Of a DNA stretch of 64,000 nt, positions 21,855 to 33,881 are shown in pieces. The stretch's first letter is position 1. Every line of letters starts with the position of its first letter. Source of the stretch: Nothopassalora personata (Eukaryota > Ascomycota > Dothideomycetes > Mycosphaerellales > Mycosphaerellaceae); contig CM066287.1 in NCBI GenBank assembly GCA_033816765.1, positions 930,001-994,000 on the forward strand, given 5' to 3'. A model generated the notes under the pieces. That model saw only the letters and a program-made list of their open reading frames with translations, did no database searches and was not told where the DNA came from. Both the position numbers and the translations under genes were made by a program.

Positions 21855-22736
21855 ATGTCGTCGAATTTGGCAACAGCACGGTCGACCAAGAGCAGCATAC
21901 GCGGACGTATGACCGCATATATTTCTCAGAGGTCCCGGACTGAATTTGCGGACCGCTACCCACGTTTCTCAACGCGGTGCCAGTACTATACCCCGACAAC
22001 ACATCGTCTGTCACTGCGCACTGCCTCAGGAACCCACCACGCTTCGAGGATCAGGATCATTACAACAACGAGTATCTTCCATTCAACGACGCAAGAGCTC
22101 TTGTCGAAGACTCTAAGTCTTCCACCTCAGCATGGCAAAGTTCCCAAATCCAAACGACCTTCTCATATTGACAGAGTGCGTAAAGCGGCGACAGGAGCCA
22201 GTCTCTCAATCCTTTCCGTACCTGCCTCGGGCATGCAAAAGCGTGGGCATTACATCATCTTGCACGATTGCACCCTCTACATGAAATTTGCCTGGAGACT
22301 TCTTCGAACTCGGCCATCTTCAAGCCTATGGCAAGTGTGCTCGAATACGCTCTCGACAGGACTCCGAATATGGACATCACCGATGCAATCACATCATTCG
22401 GCGACCGTCTTTGCGCTGATCGACGAGATAGAATATATGGTGTCCTGGCATTGATCCTATCAGGAGAGACGATCCACTATCCCATCACCACCCCTTGACC
22501 TTGCGATCGCGGTATCAAAGCATTGTCGCACGCGCGACGGCGTGGTCAAGCTCCTGGACGCGCTTGAAGTCAGGGACAACGGTAAGATTACCTGGCCTGA
22601 GCAAGATCTTCCATCACCAGAGAGACCTCGTGTGCGCGGAATACTTGCGCCGAGGATGGATTGGCCAGAACTGATAGAAGCTTGGGAGCCATTCGATGAG
22701 GCAGGCTATCAGGTTATGAAACAGTGCAACCTTTGA
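21855..22736 (+). pseudogene. Second HET-like gene remnant
   Basis: Short fragments in different frames follow the first HET remnant directly. The clearest is 22268-22498, which ends FGDRLCADRRDRIYGVLALI, the block downstream of the HET domain in many fungal HET proteins, where RDRIYGLLGL is typical. Frames around 21977-22171 (YNNEYLPFNDARALVED) and 22542-22736 look protein-like but do not join to it through visible splice sites. It is probably a separate, truncated HET-family gene; it could also be the displaced 3' part of the preceding one. Confidence 0.45.
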
Positions 22737-23603
22737 AGCTATCGGGTGAGATACATGATCAGGAGCCCCAGCAGAACCAGACAATCGTAGAACAGTGGGG
22801 CCTATCAAGCTATTCCATGCGACACACTATTAGGAGCCTCGGCAAGACCAGGTAGATCGCTGGTTAGATCAGCTTCCAGATGGGGATTTCTCCAAGAATC
22901 CAGCCGAACTTGGCTTTTCCGTCTCTGAATTCTGTGCGACAAACGGGCAAGCAGTGGAGCAATCTCCATGGGAGGCAGAAACAAAGAGCGATGGAATCAT
23001 CCAGTTTGACGAATCCAGAGGACCAGGATTGACTCCATGGATTCGAAGAGGCAAAAGGCACAGGTTGATGGGTAGACCTAGGTCATCTTCTTGCTCGCTC
23101 CCAGTCAGTCGTGCTCGGTGTGAATCTTCCCGGTCTTCTGCGGTGCTGCAGCAGAATCGTTACCCCTCGGACTCCGAATTTCGACCCTGGGAGGCACAGC
23201 CAGATGCTTGAATGTGACAAAAGGATGGAGAAATGGCGGGTGATCCACACGGCGGGAGGTCCACGTGGCAAAACAATCGTTACTAGCCCGAGGGTGTCGG
23301 ATCTGAAGCCTCGGGTTCGGGCCCAGTATTGGGTCGGACAGGAATTTGAACAGACTGACATGCTTTGCCGCAGGATCTGGCGAAATGAACACCACGGTCT
23401 TCTCACCGTCGACCCTGCTGGACGTGAATTTCATTCTTTTCGACTTGTTCGGCGGCGTCGTCGTCGGCGTCGGTCACGTGTTATCGCGTGTCTTACCTGA
23501 TCGCTGCCTAAACGCGAGCTCTTGAAGCTCGGACATCTACACTTCCCACTTCCGCCTCCATGCACGTTCACTTTTGCCTCTCGTACTCGTACAATGCGCC
23601 ATC
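22737..23603. other. Intergenic region with a degenerate internal repeat, upstream of NBS1
   Basis: No gene is supported. Near 22750-22860 two imperfect copies of a unit of about 60-70 bp occur (GGAGCCCCAGCAGAACCAGA and AGGAGCCTCGGCAAGACCAG cores). The last ~130 bp are the likely NBS1 promoter, described separately. Confidence 0.45.
23475..23517. promoter_or_regulatory. Putative NBS1 promoter elements: CACGTG and two ACGCGA sites
   Basis: A CACGTG palindrome lies at 23475-23480. ACGCGA occurs on the minus strand at 23484-23489 and on the plus strand at 23512-23517, about 90-120 bp before the NBS1 start. ACGCG cores resemble MluI cell-cycle boxes bound by MBF-type factors. The regulatory role is inferred. 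Confidence 0.35.
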
Positions 23604-26150
23604 ATGTGGATCCTCTCCGCCGACAACAACCTCCTGGACGGTAAGCGCATATGGCTGCGACCGGGGACGTCGTACCTCTTCGGCCGCTTCTCCGGCAAGA
23701 TCGACGGCGTGCGCGTGCGATACGTGCAAGATGAGGGGTCCGTGTCGCGCAAACATTTGTTTCTTACAGTCGCGCATGTGAAAAGCGGCTCGAGTACCAG
23801 CGTCTACGAGAAAGCTGCAATCACTGCCACCGATGGATCGAAGGTGGGCACTTTCATCAACGGGCAGGTGTTGAACGAGAAGAAGGGCAGCGGCTGCGAG
23901 AGAGTACTGGACGGCGACAGGTACACGATCAAGCTGGGCAATTCCTCGTTCCTGCTGCACCTGCAGTGGAAGCCGGTCGTGCTGAGCTTCACCAACATTG
24001 GCCGGAATGCGAAGAGCAAGGGCACAGCGCTGGCGGAGGAGAGGAAGAAACTCGAGAGTGCCGACATCAAGCTGTCTACCGAGTACCTGACAAACGAGAC
24101 GACGCATGTGGTGGCGAAGAAGAGGAATACAGCTGCGGGACTGCAGGCGCTTGTGCAGGCGAGATGGCTGGTCACGGACTCGTTCGTGGATGCGCTGGCG
24201 GAAACAGTCAGGCCGCGCGGGCAAGACGAGAATGGTAATCCCGGGCGGAGTCTGCTGGAAGAGGATGTCGATGCGAACTGGCCAAAGGAGATAGACTACA
24301 TTGTGCCGACGGGTGGAGAGCCCGTGTCGCGGCCAAATGGGTACTACAAGCCTGACGAGACACGATCCGAAGTCTTCACGGGCCACACATTTGTGTTTCT
24401 GTCGCAGTCGCAATTCGACTCGTTGATGCCTGTGGTGACTGGAGGTGGCGGCAAAGCAGTACTATACGAGTACAAAGAGGACGAGACCACGGCGGATGAG
24501 CTGGTGAACTACTGCAAAGAGCTAGCTGGCAAGAAGAATAACCGAAGCTTCTTGCTCAGCCAGGAACGAGGCCCTGGTGGTATCGTCGTGATTCGAATCA
24601 CCGGGAATGTTCGCATGGGTCATTTTGACAAGATGATCGACAGTTTCTCGATCCAACTCGATCAACGCACCATCGAGCAGAGTGAGTTTTTGGACGCCAT
24701 CCTGACCAAGGACTGCAGCAACTTCCGAAAGTCGCTAGGACTCGCCACACAGCAGAGTATGGCCGACGACCAGGAAGCTGAAGCTTCGAACTCGCGCCGC
24801 CTCGCACCGACACGATCGCAAGAGGCAAGCATGCGCCGCTCGCCACCAGCTGAGGCGCCGCGAGCTACTCGCTCTACCCAACCAAACGGCGAGCAGGAGC
24901 CTGAAGAGCCCACCGTGGAACAGCCGTCCATCAGGAGGAGACGACGAGTCATCACACAGCCCAAGTTCAACTTCGACGACGACTTTGACCCCAGTCAGAT
25001 CGTGAAAGCAGACGTCGACGAGGAAAATGAGCCGGGGCCAAGTCAAGCGCCTAGCTTGCAGAGTATGGATGTCGATGAACCATCGCAGATCGGCACTCAG
25101 CGAAGCACGAGGAAGCGCTCAGCACCGGACGAGCCCGTGAAGGAGGAAACCGAGGAACAGTTCTACGACCGCCTCCATCCTGGTATAGCTGCTGCCAAAC
25201 GCCGCAAGACCGAAGCCCTCAGGAAAGAGGAAGCCGCTCCCGAGAGAACACCTACACCAGAACCAGATGTCGAGTTCAAGGACGATAAGCCTGCCAAGAG
25301 AGGCGCAAAGACCAGGATCACCGACGCTGACATCAAAAAGAAGGTCGAAGCCCGTCGTAAAGCAGAGGACGAGGCACGTCGGAAGGACCAAGAAGCCATG
25401 GAGGAACTGCGAAATGCCAATCTAACCGAAGAACTTAAGAATTACGAGGCGCAGATCGAGTATTTCGATGTCCCTCTCCGTCCACGACCCCAAACCGTGG
25501 TGACCACAAACCTCCAATGGCAAGGACGACCTAACTACAAGAAGTTCCAATCAAATAAAAACAAGAACCGCGCAAACGTAGAGACACAAGGCCGCCCAGA
25601 AACTCAACGCGTCATCATCTCCCTGGAGCCAGTTCCAATTAAAGGCCACGGCCTCGGTGACGAATACTGGCTCGATGCAGAGAATCCTCGACGCAGCAAA
25701 AAGTCACAATCCAAATCTCAGTCCCAAACTCAACGCTCTGCCGTATCCGCATCCGCAGCCGCATCCCGTCCCTCGCAATCTCAATCTGGCATCCCGGCTC
25801 CTAGGCAGGCCATGATGAACGATGAAGGCGAGCCCCTCGAAAACGACGAGCATGCTTTCCGCCGGAGGGTGGAAAAGAGCAGGGAGATTGATGCCGCTGA
25901 TGAAGTGGCGGAACATATCTTTGATGACGATGACGGTTCGACCCAGACCATGAGGGCTACGCCCAGTCAGCGGAAGGGTGCATCTTCGAGCAAGAGGTCG
26001 GCTGCGCAGGCGAAATTGGCGGATTCGGCGTCGCTGGCGAAGAGACAGGCTACGCAGAAGAGTGCAGCCAGTAGTAGGGCTCCGCCGATGGTTGTTGATG
26101 AGGAGGAGAGTGATGACGATCCTACTGCTTTTCGGCGGCGGAGGAGATGA
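23604..26150 (+). CDS. NBS1: Nibrin/NBS1-type subunit of the MRN DNA-repair complex (848 aa)
   Basis: Single exon. The ATG at 23604 (MWIL...) is preferred over an upstream non-conserved in-frame ATG because fungal NBS1 proteins begin this way. An FHA domain occupies about residues 24-120 (LFGRFSG, SVSRKHLFL, GTFINGQ). Tandem BRCT-like domains follow at about 123-203 (including THVVAKK and ARWLVTDSFVDAL) and 250-355. A long disordered tail with SQ/TQ sites comes next, then NYKKF near residue 643, matching the conserved Mre11-binding core. The end is acidic with a basic FRRRRR terminus, where the Tel1/ATM-binding motif lies in the family. NBS1 recruits Mre11-Rad50 and Tel1 to double-strand breaks and telomeres in the nucleus. 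Confidence 0.88.
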   Translation: MWILSADNNLLDGKRIWLRPGTSYLFGRFSGKIDGVRVRYVQDEGSVSRKHLFLTVAHVKSGSSTSVYEKAAITATDGSKVGTFINGQVLNEKKGSGCERVLDGDRYTIKLGNSSFLLHLQWKPVVLSFTNIGRNAKSKGTALAEERKKLESADIKLSTEYLTNETTHVVAKKRNTAAGLQALVQARWLVTDSFVDALAETVRPRGQDENGNPGRSLLEEDVDANWPKEIDYIVPTGGEPVSRPNGYYKPDETRSEVFTGHTFVFLSQSQFDSLMPVVTGGGGKAVLYEYKEDETTADELVNYCKELAGKKNNRSFLLSQERGPGGIVVIRITGNVRMGHFDKMIDSFSIQLDQRTIEQSEFLDAILTKDCSNFRKSLGLATQQSMADDQEAEASNSRRLAPTRSQEASMRRSPPAEAPRATRSTQPNGEQEPEEPTVEQPSIRRRRRVITQPKFNFDDDFDPSQIVKADVDEENEPGPSQAPSLQSMDVDEPSQIGTQRSTRKRSAPDEPVKEETEEQFYDRLHPGIAAAKRRKTEALRKEEAAPERTPTPEPDVEFKDDKPAKRGAKTRITDADIKKKVEARRKAEDEARRKDQEAMEELRNANLTEELKNYEAQIEYFDVPLRPRPQTVVTTNLQWQGRPNYKKFQSNKNKNRANVETQGRPETQRVIISLEPVPIKGHGLGDEYWLDAENPRRSKKSQSKSQSQTQRSAVSASAAASRPSQSQSGIPAPRQAMMNDEGEPLENDEHAFRRRVEKSREIDAADEVAEHIFDDDDGSTQTMRATPSQRKGASSSKRSAAQAKLADSASLAKRQATQKSAASSRAPPMVVDEEESDDDPTAFRRRRR

Positions 26151-26295
26151 GGAAGGAGTCGGGGCGCTGATGATAATGACAGTGATCGCTCCGAAAGTTG
26201 ATGCATGTACAGATAGAGTATCGATACCCCAACACGCACCCCGTCCTGCCCCTTCGCTCACTTCCCTCCCCTCAACCCATCTTCATCTCCTACCA

Positions 26296-26481
26296 TCACG
26301 TCCTGCCCACATACTTCGCCCACGGATCCTTATCCATACTTGCCTGCATAAAGCATTCTGCACATACTGTTGCGACGACATTCTGGCGAACGCTGGGTTC
26401 TGGGCAAGGGGGATGGTGGGCTTGACAGAGTCTCGAGGTTGTGTGGCCGCAGCTGTGATGGGTTTGGAGGGCGTGGCACAT
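26296..26481 (-). CDS. Small Cys/His-rich protein (61 aa)
   Basis: A short frame from the ATG at 26481, convergent with NBS1. It has a regular Cys/His pattern: a Cys at residue 2, then H, CGH, C, H, C and finally CAEC (residues 1-47). This suggests one zinc-binding site, as in many small uncharacterised ascomycete proteins. The frame is open upstream, but that part is Ser/Pro/His low-complexity and unlikely to be coding. No family name can be given; it could be a chance frame. Confidence 0.45.
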   Translation of the reverse strand: MCHALQTHHSCGHTTSRLCQAHHPPCPEPSVRQNVVATVCAECFMQASMDKDPWAKYVGRT

Positions 26482-29400
26482 GTTTGAAGTTTCGGTTTGG
26501 TGTTGTTGGCTGGGACAAGAGGGAGAGAGTAATGAATGTGGGGAGGTTAGTGAGTTGATGAAGGGGATAGAGTGGGAGGAGGGTAGTGGTAAATGATGAA
26601 AGGGGTGTGGTGACTGTTGCGGCCGGGGCAGACAGCTCAAGTGGCGATGGCGATTCTTTTGCCCAGAGTGTGGCCTTGCGATTTCCCTTTTGTACCGACA
26701 CGCTCTGGAGCTGAGAGATAGTCTTCGATGTCACATGCTGTGGGTGCCAAGCCATGTGTTCCTTTGCATAGTAGCTCCTTTCGCCAATCACTACTGCCTC
26801 AACGGTTCGACGGTCCATGTATCGGGGCAAGTGCGCGCTGGAGCTCATCAAAGGATATCAATCGACCTGTGAGTATCTCTCGAGAGCTCTTGCGTCACTG
26901 AGTCAATCCTCTTTGGAATTCTACGTCGTGGCTTTGATAATTGGCTCGCAAGCTGACAGAGATCGATGCTATCTTCGCAGAGGGGCGTTGGCGATCATAT
27001 ATCGATCACATAGCGAGCTGCCTTGTCCTTGTGTATACAAGCAGAGTACACCACGCAATGACATTTCGCATAGTCTCAATGATCAGACCTACGCTTCGTG
27101 AGCATTAGAGCAACCAGCGAGCGCGAACTCGTGATCAGCTGCAAAGTCTGAGGTCAGAGGCCAGTACTCAGCGACAAATGCTATTGCTAACAGCCTAACT
27201 TGTCTCCACATTACGGCGCTCCACGCCGACAACGCCACAATTTCGTGACACCGTCAATGCGGTACTGAAGGTTGTGCATTAGTTTTTATCATTTCTGTGC
27301 TGCTCGGTGCAGACGATTGGCTCAATTAAAGAGCGGGCTCTACAACCCTAGGCATAGTCTACACATCCCCTGTTCCTACGCTGTACCTTCTTAGTCAAAA
27401 TTGGAGGTGTCGTTCCCTCTATAGCTTTTTAAATATCCCACAGACACGCGTCTATATATGTAGAGGACGCAGCATAACTGATCTTGAGACGGGAGCGACG
27501 TGGGCACTTTACAAAGAAGGGAGGCTACACGAGGTAGTACACGCTTGGAAGTGAATACGTCCTTCTTGATTAGGAATAGACAGAAGACAGGGCATGGGTA
27601 AATTATGCCTAAGGTTGCAGACCACTTGTGCAAGTGACATCAGCTTGGTAGTTGGCGTTGTTGGGCGTGTTCGAGCTTTCCAGTGCAGGTAGGTCTATCG
27701 CTGCACCTCTATCACGGTACAAGTCTATCTATGCACATGAGATCTAGGCTTGCTTGGGGCCACTGTCAAGTTCGATTGTTCAAAGCTATATATAACTCAG
27801 GCATTACAGTAGAATCGTCGGAGGAAGCTCCGAGGTCAGTGTAGTATTCCCGATACTGAGATATCCTACCACCATAACAGCTGGGTCAAACCAAGATGGC
27901 ACCTTCCTGCAATACGCAGTAGCAAGCTGGCCTGGAAGCAGGCGGATTATTATCCGACCACTTACTTTGCTACCCCAGCACCGTCATAACTCGATCATTC
28001 TCGCAAGCTTAGCACGGTGAGATAGGATGAATCCAGCACCGGTCTGCTTCATTGCAATTTCAATCGATCGCATAAAGTGTGCGGGAGTCTGGTGTTGAGT
28101 CCAATGTGAAACAGAACCACAAACGTGGTGATGTTGAGTATATGTGGCGGAGAAAGCTGTAGTGGTCGAACGATGACAGCGCCGTACTGGCACAAAGGCG
28201 GCGGCGGGATCCCGCTGAGCGCACGATTGATGAGTCGCACAGGAATAAGTTTCAAGACCGTGTGAGCCTCGTGCTAGTGCTAGGTGAGGTTTCAAGCTCG
28301 TGGCATCGGTATCATCAGCTGGCCTCTGTTCACGGCTCCCTCGCTGACAAATGCGATCGACTCGAGAAAGGAGCCGCGTGGCGTCCACTATCGTTTCCCG
28401 CAAGTCTGCTCACAGATTTGATGACGTTTTGGTCAGCCTTCTGTCATTGGAGGGTCATCATTTCTGACGTGGGGTCCCCTCGTTCGTTCGCCTATCGTGA
28501 CTTCGCTTCGGAGAGTTCCGATGGCAGGACGCGTACATTGAGAATGCCAAACGCGTCGGTCAGCATAGCGCCTAGTCATGGTCCCCATGGTCTGGACTTA
28601 GGGCAGCATCTGAAACAGCAAGCTTACGATACGTATCCGTCAATGGCGCAATGCTCGAAGCCGGGATGGTCTTGTCACGAAATGGTGCAGACGAAGTCAA
28701 CGAGCAACCCCAGCCCTCGCCGTGTGCTATCAATCCTTGGTCTCTGCACATCGCGGCACCGCTGGAACACCATGACATGGCATGTCAGCCTATGGAAGAG
28801 TCGATCCAGTGTTCGGAGGACATCATCGCTTCCCTCGTCAAGCATGCCTGGCGTGCGATTTGCGCTCAGCACCGCGAGCTCGAGTAATAACTGTGCTGTG
28901 GGACAGTAGCACTGCAGCATTACCATGATGAGGGACCCAAGGTCGAAAGGCTGATTCGATCTTGCCTCCGGTCTCGAGCAAGCGGCTGACCCCGGGCCTT
29001 CGCAAGTCCCAACTCCACTGCCGGCTTTGTACAATTGTACATCGGGTGAATGTGACGCACTCGTACCTGCTTCGTCCCATCCGGGTGGGGCGGAAGTTCG
29101 GCTGCAAGGCTGAGGCTTTATCCTCAGCTTTCAGGTTAGTGCGCGACTGTCACGCTATCTGAAGTGGTTGGAGCGCACAGAACAGCATGATTTGTGGGCG
29201 GTGATCTGTCGTGGGCGTCGCCATGCTAAACAAAAGCACCAATGCTGAGCGCGGAAACAACTCTAGCTATGGGAAATCGTGATGTTGAGTATTCGCAAGA
29301 AGCATCAGTGAGTAGTATTGGCTAGCGAGGCTGTTTGACAGGTGCCGCTGATCCTCAACGACTCCCATGATCGGTTCTGCTCCTTGATGCAGTAGAGTCA

Positions 29401-31336
29401 AATGACAGTGACCCAAAAATGCCGCTGGTGCAGGGACTTCTCAAGCGCACCATAGATGTGCGTCGTCGCTCACTGACCAACGGGGATTGATGAACGAGAT
29501 GCAATGCCTCGATCCAGGTGGAGCCGCTTTTGGATCAACATAGCAGGATGAAGGATGAAGGCAGCCGACGTCAAGGGTGCCCCATGAGCAATAATTATTA
29601 CGCAGTAACTTGGCTCTCGCCACCTTAGGCATTTCACCTATCTCCGCGTGCTAGCGATGCATGCATGGAAGTAGTGAGGTTCCGTTCCGAGCATGGCGGG
29701 CCCACCTGCGCTGACATGGTCACAGTGGTGATTACTACAGTATTGCACCACTGCCGGAGGGGTCAACGCAGGCTCGAGCGGCGGAATCTCCGAGTGGAGA
29801 GCGGGGTGCTTGGAGGGCATTGGGGCGAATCAGGTCGTCGTGGTGACATGTCCAAGGCTGGTGGGTGATTATAGGCGGTCCCGTGTATATGCCTGTTGAC
29901 ACGTAGAGCGCGTGTCGGGGAACAGGGGCTGACCGAGCCCTATCACTTTCATGTACACTAAGTACCTCGAGCGCCCCTGACCCTATTGTGCTATGTCTTT
30001 TGGCCGGGAGCGACGTACTGTACCAGCGCAGTGGCTTTATGAGCCTCGATGCGCGCGAGTACTGGAGCGGCCCGCAGGGCGCAGGGAGAAAGTTGTTAGG
30101 CCGTATCATGAGAAAGGACGATGCCAGAATCAAGTCACAAAGATATTGATGCGAATTGGTTAAGATTTAGTTTGGCGACGGGCAATTTCATTCGCAAAGG
30201 TCGTGATCACTGGTGCCGGCTAAGCTCACACGGGAAATCAGAATCGCCTGCATCTGGGTGGTCCCCGAGAAGCATACCGTAAAGGTAGCGTGCGCCGACT
30301 CGTGGGTGCCCACTTGGGTGGTAGAGAGTTGCGTAGTTGTGCAGGCAAAACATAACCCAAATCCTGCGCCCAAGCCCGCCAAGGCCAGACACGCAGGATC
30401 CGCTCTTACACAATCGCGGCTAGAAGGCTGACTGATCGTGAACGTGTGCATGACATGCCGCAACCTCGTACAAGCTCGTGTTTACATACACGACACGCCT
30501 GCCGCACAAGGGCAGGATCGTGACTCCTGGGACATATCACTGGGCGCCGTTCCCTCTTCACCATAGGCATTCAACGGCCCAGGAGGCCGCCGCGCATGTC
30601 ATTGCATGGCAGAAGACATATGGCGCCCGGTACATGGCCATGGCCCCCGACAGAATAATGGAGTATGGCTCCAGAGACCTTCCTGTTCCTGCCCAGTGGC
30701 CGTTGCTTTGCGCACGCTATTTGCGGATCTGCGTGGCCGATCTTGTTCTCTAGCCTCTCTGCAACGTGCACGCTGCTCAGCACAGACTCCTCGCACGAGG
30801 GTCGGCTGTATTGGTGCAGTACATGACGAGATGACTAAAGCCTTGCGGGGCCTCTTGGCTGGTAAGTACATAGTGAGTCCCTTGCTATCTGACATGCATC
30901 CTGGGCCCACGACCGGGTCCTGACAAACCCAGCGCGCTGTGCACCCACCAGTCAGTCTTCTGTAACATCTGTTACCTGCCGGCCCTGGTGCTTTAGGCTC
31001 ACGAAATCAGCGTCCACGCCTCGCGCCTCTTGCTCTTCGTAACCTCTGCCACTGGAAGCCGGCCCGCGAGATACCTCCATTCCTCGTCACCTGGACTTTC
31101 CTCGCACGCTAAAAAAATCTGGACATACAACCACCCATGCGCCTGTACTCGTCTTCAGCACCCTTTGCTGTCTATCATATCTGTTCACGACTCGAATTTG
31201 TCACCAAGTCCTCCCCACCGGCCTTCTCTCGATATCATGAGGCGCTAGGACTTCGTGTCTGAAATTGAGTGTGCAATGAACCCCGATCCGGCGACATCAT
31301 GTGGTCCTGATCGTTGGAGGAGTGCGACGCTCAACT
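26482..31336. other. Long intergenic region (about 4.9 kb) without a supported gene
   Basis: Many short overlapping frames on both strands, none with a recognisable domain or convincing splice chain. The longest plus frame is 28262-28909. A minus frame at 28675-29034 contains a Leu/Cys-rich stretch (MVMLQCYCPTAQLLLELAVL) that faintly recalls the C-terminal region of fungal Zn-cluster regulators, but the similarity is too weak to call. There is no strong AT bias, so this is not a RIP-decayed repeat. It may hold regulatory DNA, a non-coding RNA or an eroded gene. Confidence 0.5.
31152..31187 (+). repeat. 36-bp direct repeat, copy 1
   Basis: Begins TCTTCAGCACCC and ends CATATCTGTTCA. It is identical to 35766-35801. 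It lies about 185 bp before the tentative start of the coiled-coil gene. Confidence 0.85.
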
Positions 31337-33881
31337 ATGACGAATCTCACCGTGGCCCGACAAGCTCTTGCATCCAAGAGTCTCCCCAGCAGCCTGGTCC
31401 GCAGCCTTCCGGGTCCAATGCTGCCACCGCACTGTCTCAAAAGCCAATGCTCGAGACTTCTGTCCTCGATTCCTCCAATGTCGTCTACCAGGATGTGCGA
31501 ACTGCCACGGTTGACCGAGCCCTACTACGCTGCAGCTGAAGCACCCTCCTACCCTTTACATGTTGAGCAACGCCACGGTCTGGACCAAGGTCCGCAGCAA
31601 TTGGCAAACACTTCGCCTTGCGAGACTTCTACCGGGACTTGGCGGAGCTTACAGCACAACGATCGCCACGAGAGCTCAAGCCATACCACCGATGCCCCAC
31701 CACTTACGCTTCAGATTCCACAGCCATTGGGTATGTACAAGACCAGTACTTTCCCCGCTCTAGGGTGCACGTCGTTAAACCCTTTTTCCTTCGCGCGCAC
31801 ATGCTAACGTTGAGAACATGGTAGATCTGCAGAGGTCGTCAAATTTGGATTCGCTATTGCCAACCAACGGCATATTTCACAGCAGCAATAGCAACGTTCC
31901 TACTGGATCGAGGCCGTCCATGTCGTTACCCCCATTTGCGGCGCTTCGTGATCAATCCAATCGATTCGATAATGCTGAGGGGTCCCAGAATCCCTCAAAG
32001 TTGCCGCTATATGGATCGCAAGACGCGCCCAGTCTTTTGTCCCGCAACCTTTCGCCACCTAATCCACTCAAGAGATCTGCAGAGCCTTTGGATAGGGAGC
32101 AATCGGAAGGCGTAAGACGATCGCACTCCGCCGCTTCCATTGAAAAAGCACACCAACTTGCACATCAAGGCTCGAACGACTACGGCGGCAAAGAACCACG
32201 CTTGGATCGCTCTCCTCGGTTTATACCTGGTTCTGCTCATCCAAGGCTGTCATCACCAACCTCTGGACATTGTAGCAAGCACCGCAAGCTACCCTCGCCA
32301 TCAACGCTGGCGTACCAAATATCGGGACCGCCTTCGTTGCCTCCTCTCAGCACTGCTCAATCTGCCAGTCCTCCAGCAACATCATATCAGCCGCCGTCGA
32401 CTACTCATACTACTTCATCCAGCTCAGCGACATCACAACACATCGCCGATCTACAGCATCAGGTTACTCTCAAATCCTTGGCACTCCAAACGTTACAGTC
32501 TGAATATGCATCATTATTGCAAAAGCTCCAACGCGAACGTATCAAGAGCCAAACCATTGAGAAGAAGACCAGCGCCGCTGATCAGGAAGTCAATGACCTG
32601 ACTAGCAAAAATGAAGATCTGACTGAGCAGGTCAAGACCCTAGAGGCTCAGCTGGAGGAGAGCGAACGGAAGCGGGAGGACCAGCGGCAGGAAGCGGCCA
32701 GGGACAAGGAGCAATGGGGTCGAATGCTCGAGATGAGCGGACGGCTTCAAAAGAAGGCCGACGCTGAAAGGCAGCGACTACTCGAGGAGAGGAACGACTT
32801 GACCCAACGTCTGACGCATCACGGACAAGAGCTATGGCAGCGCTCTAGTGAGCAAGCAAAGCGGGATGATTCGCAATCAGAGAAGCCCCGTGTTGACTAC
32901 CGCAGCTCTCGGCCTGAATGGTGCCCAGACTCAGCCCAGCGTACAGCACTCATGACGCCAACCGGTCCAGCAGACACAGATGACAGGCCTGGTCTTGAGC
33001 AGGAAATCGTATCATTGCGTGCTCGTGTCAAGGCTCTCCGTGTCACTCTCGAGGGAGTGCGACAACACAATGAGGAAATTGAAGCAACCACACGCGCCTT
33101 TCTTGAACACAATGGCCTTCTTTGGAGTAACGTCAGTCGTGCATTGGACGATGACTACTCTCAGGAGACGCGAGCAGAGAATGCCAGGCGTGGCACGTCC
33201 GTAAGCAGAGACAAGATTCGGACGCAGCAGACTACTGAATCTGTGCAAAAGCCAGAACCATTACGAAGCCCATTATCCACGCGGCAGACTGGCACTCTCG
33301 AAATCATCAAGGACGGCAAGAAATCACTCGCGAACATTGCAGAAGTCTCTCGTCCGAAGGGCACGGAACCTCAAGGACCCGGCTTTCATGTGCCAACCAC
33401 GACATCATCGCCCGAAGAGTTGATTCAAGCCCTTGGTCCGGTACCTACATCACTACCTCCCTTGCACTACTCAGCCCCAGCAACATCAGGGTGGACTCCG
33501 ATAACACCGTCGAGCCAAAATGACAAGTCAGCCGAAGCAGTGAGCGCATCCGCATCCAACTTCCCCTCTGGCTCCCTCGGTCATCATCGTCCAGCAGTGT
33601 CATCGCCACCATCTGACCACCGCTCTAACCCCGAAGGCAACGACGATGCATCCTGTAGCTCACCAGAGACTGGGCACCAATCTCCAGAAACGTATACCAG
33701 TGAGCCAGCACCATCGACAACGAGGCCGACAACATCGCAATCTTTCCTTACGCCGCAGAGGTCGACGTCGAAGACCTATCACAGCCATTCTTTCCACAGC
33801 CTCACAAAGAGTATCGATTGGATGCCGCCACCGCCCAGATCGGAGGTTAGCTATGCCGCGAGTACGCACACTCATGTGTGA
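31337..33881 (+). CDS. Coiled-coil, Ser/Pro-rich protein of unknown function (~816 aa, at least 2 exons)
   Basis: Exon 2 is 31825-33881. It is preceded by a 94-nt intron (31731-31824) with GTATGT, a GCTAAC branch site and TAG, which joins QIPQPLG to DLQRSSN in frame. The 5' part is uncertain: the spliced frame can start at the ATG 31337, but codons between 31276 and about 31500 look better in another frame, so an extra intron or a different start is possible. The middle holds a long coiled coil (heptad-rich, from HIADLQHQVTLKSLALQTL to LLEERNDLTQRLTHH) and a second helix (LEQEIVSLRARVKALRVTLEGV). Both flanks are disordered Ser/Pro/Thr-rich. No catalytic or DNA-binding domain is visible. A scaffold or regulatory role is only a guess. 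Confidence 0.6.

Noticed and set aside
28675..29034. Minus-strand frame with a Leu/Cys-rich block as a Zn-cluster regulator remnant
   Set aside because: Similarity is too faint, no Zn2Cys6 motif nearby, and frames upstream do not connect.
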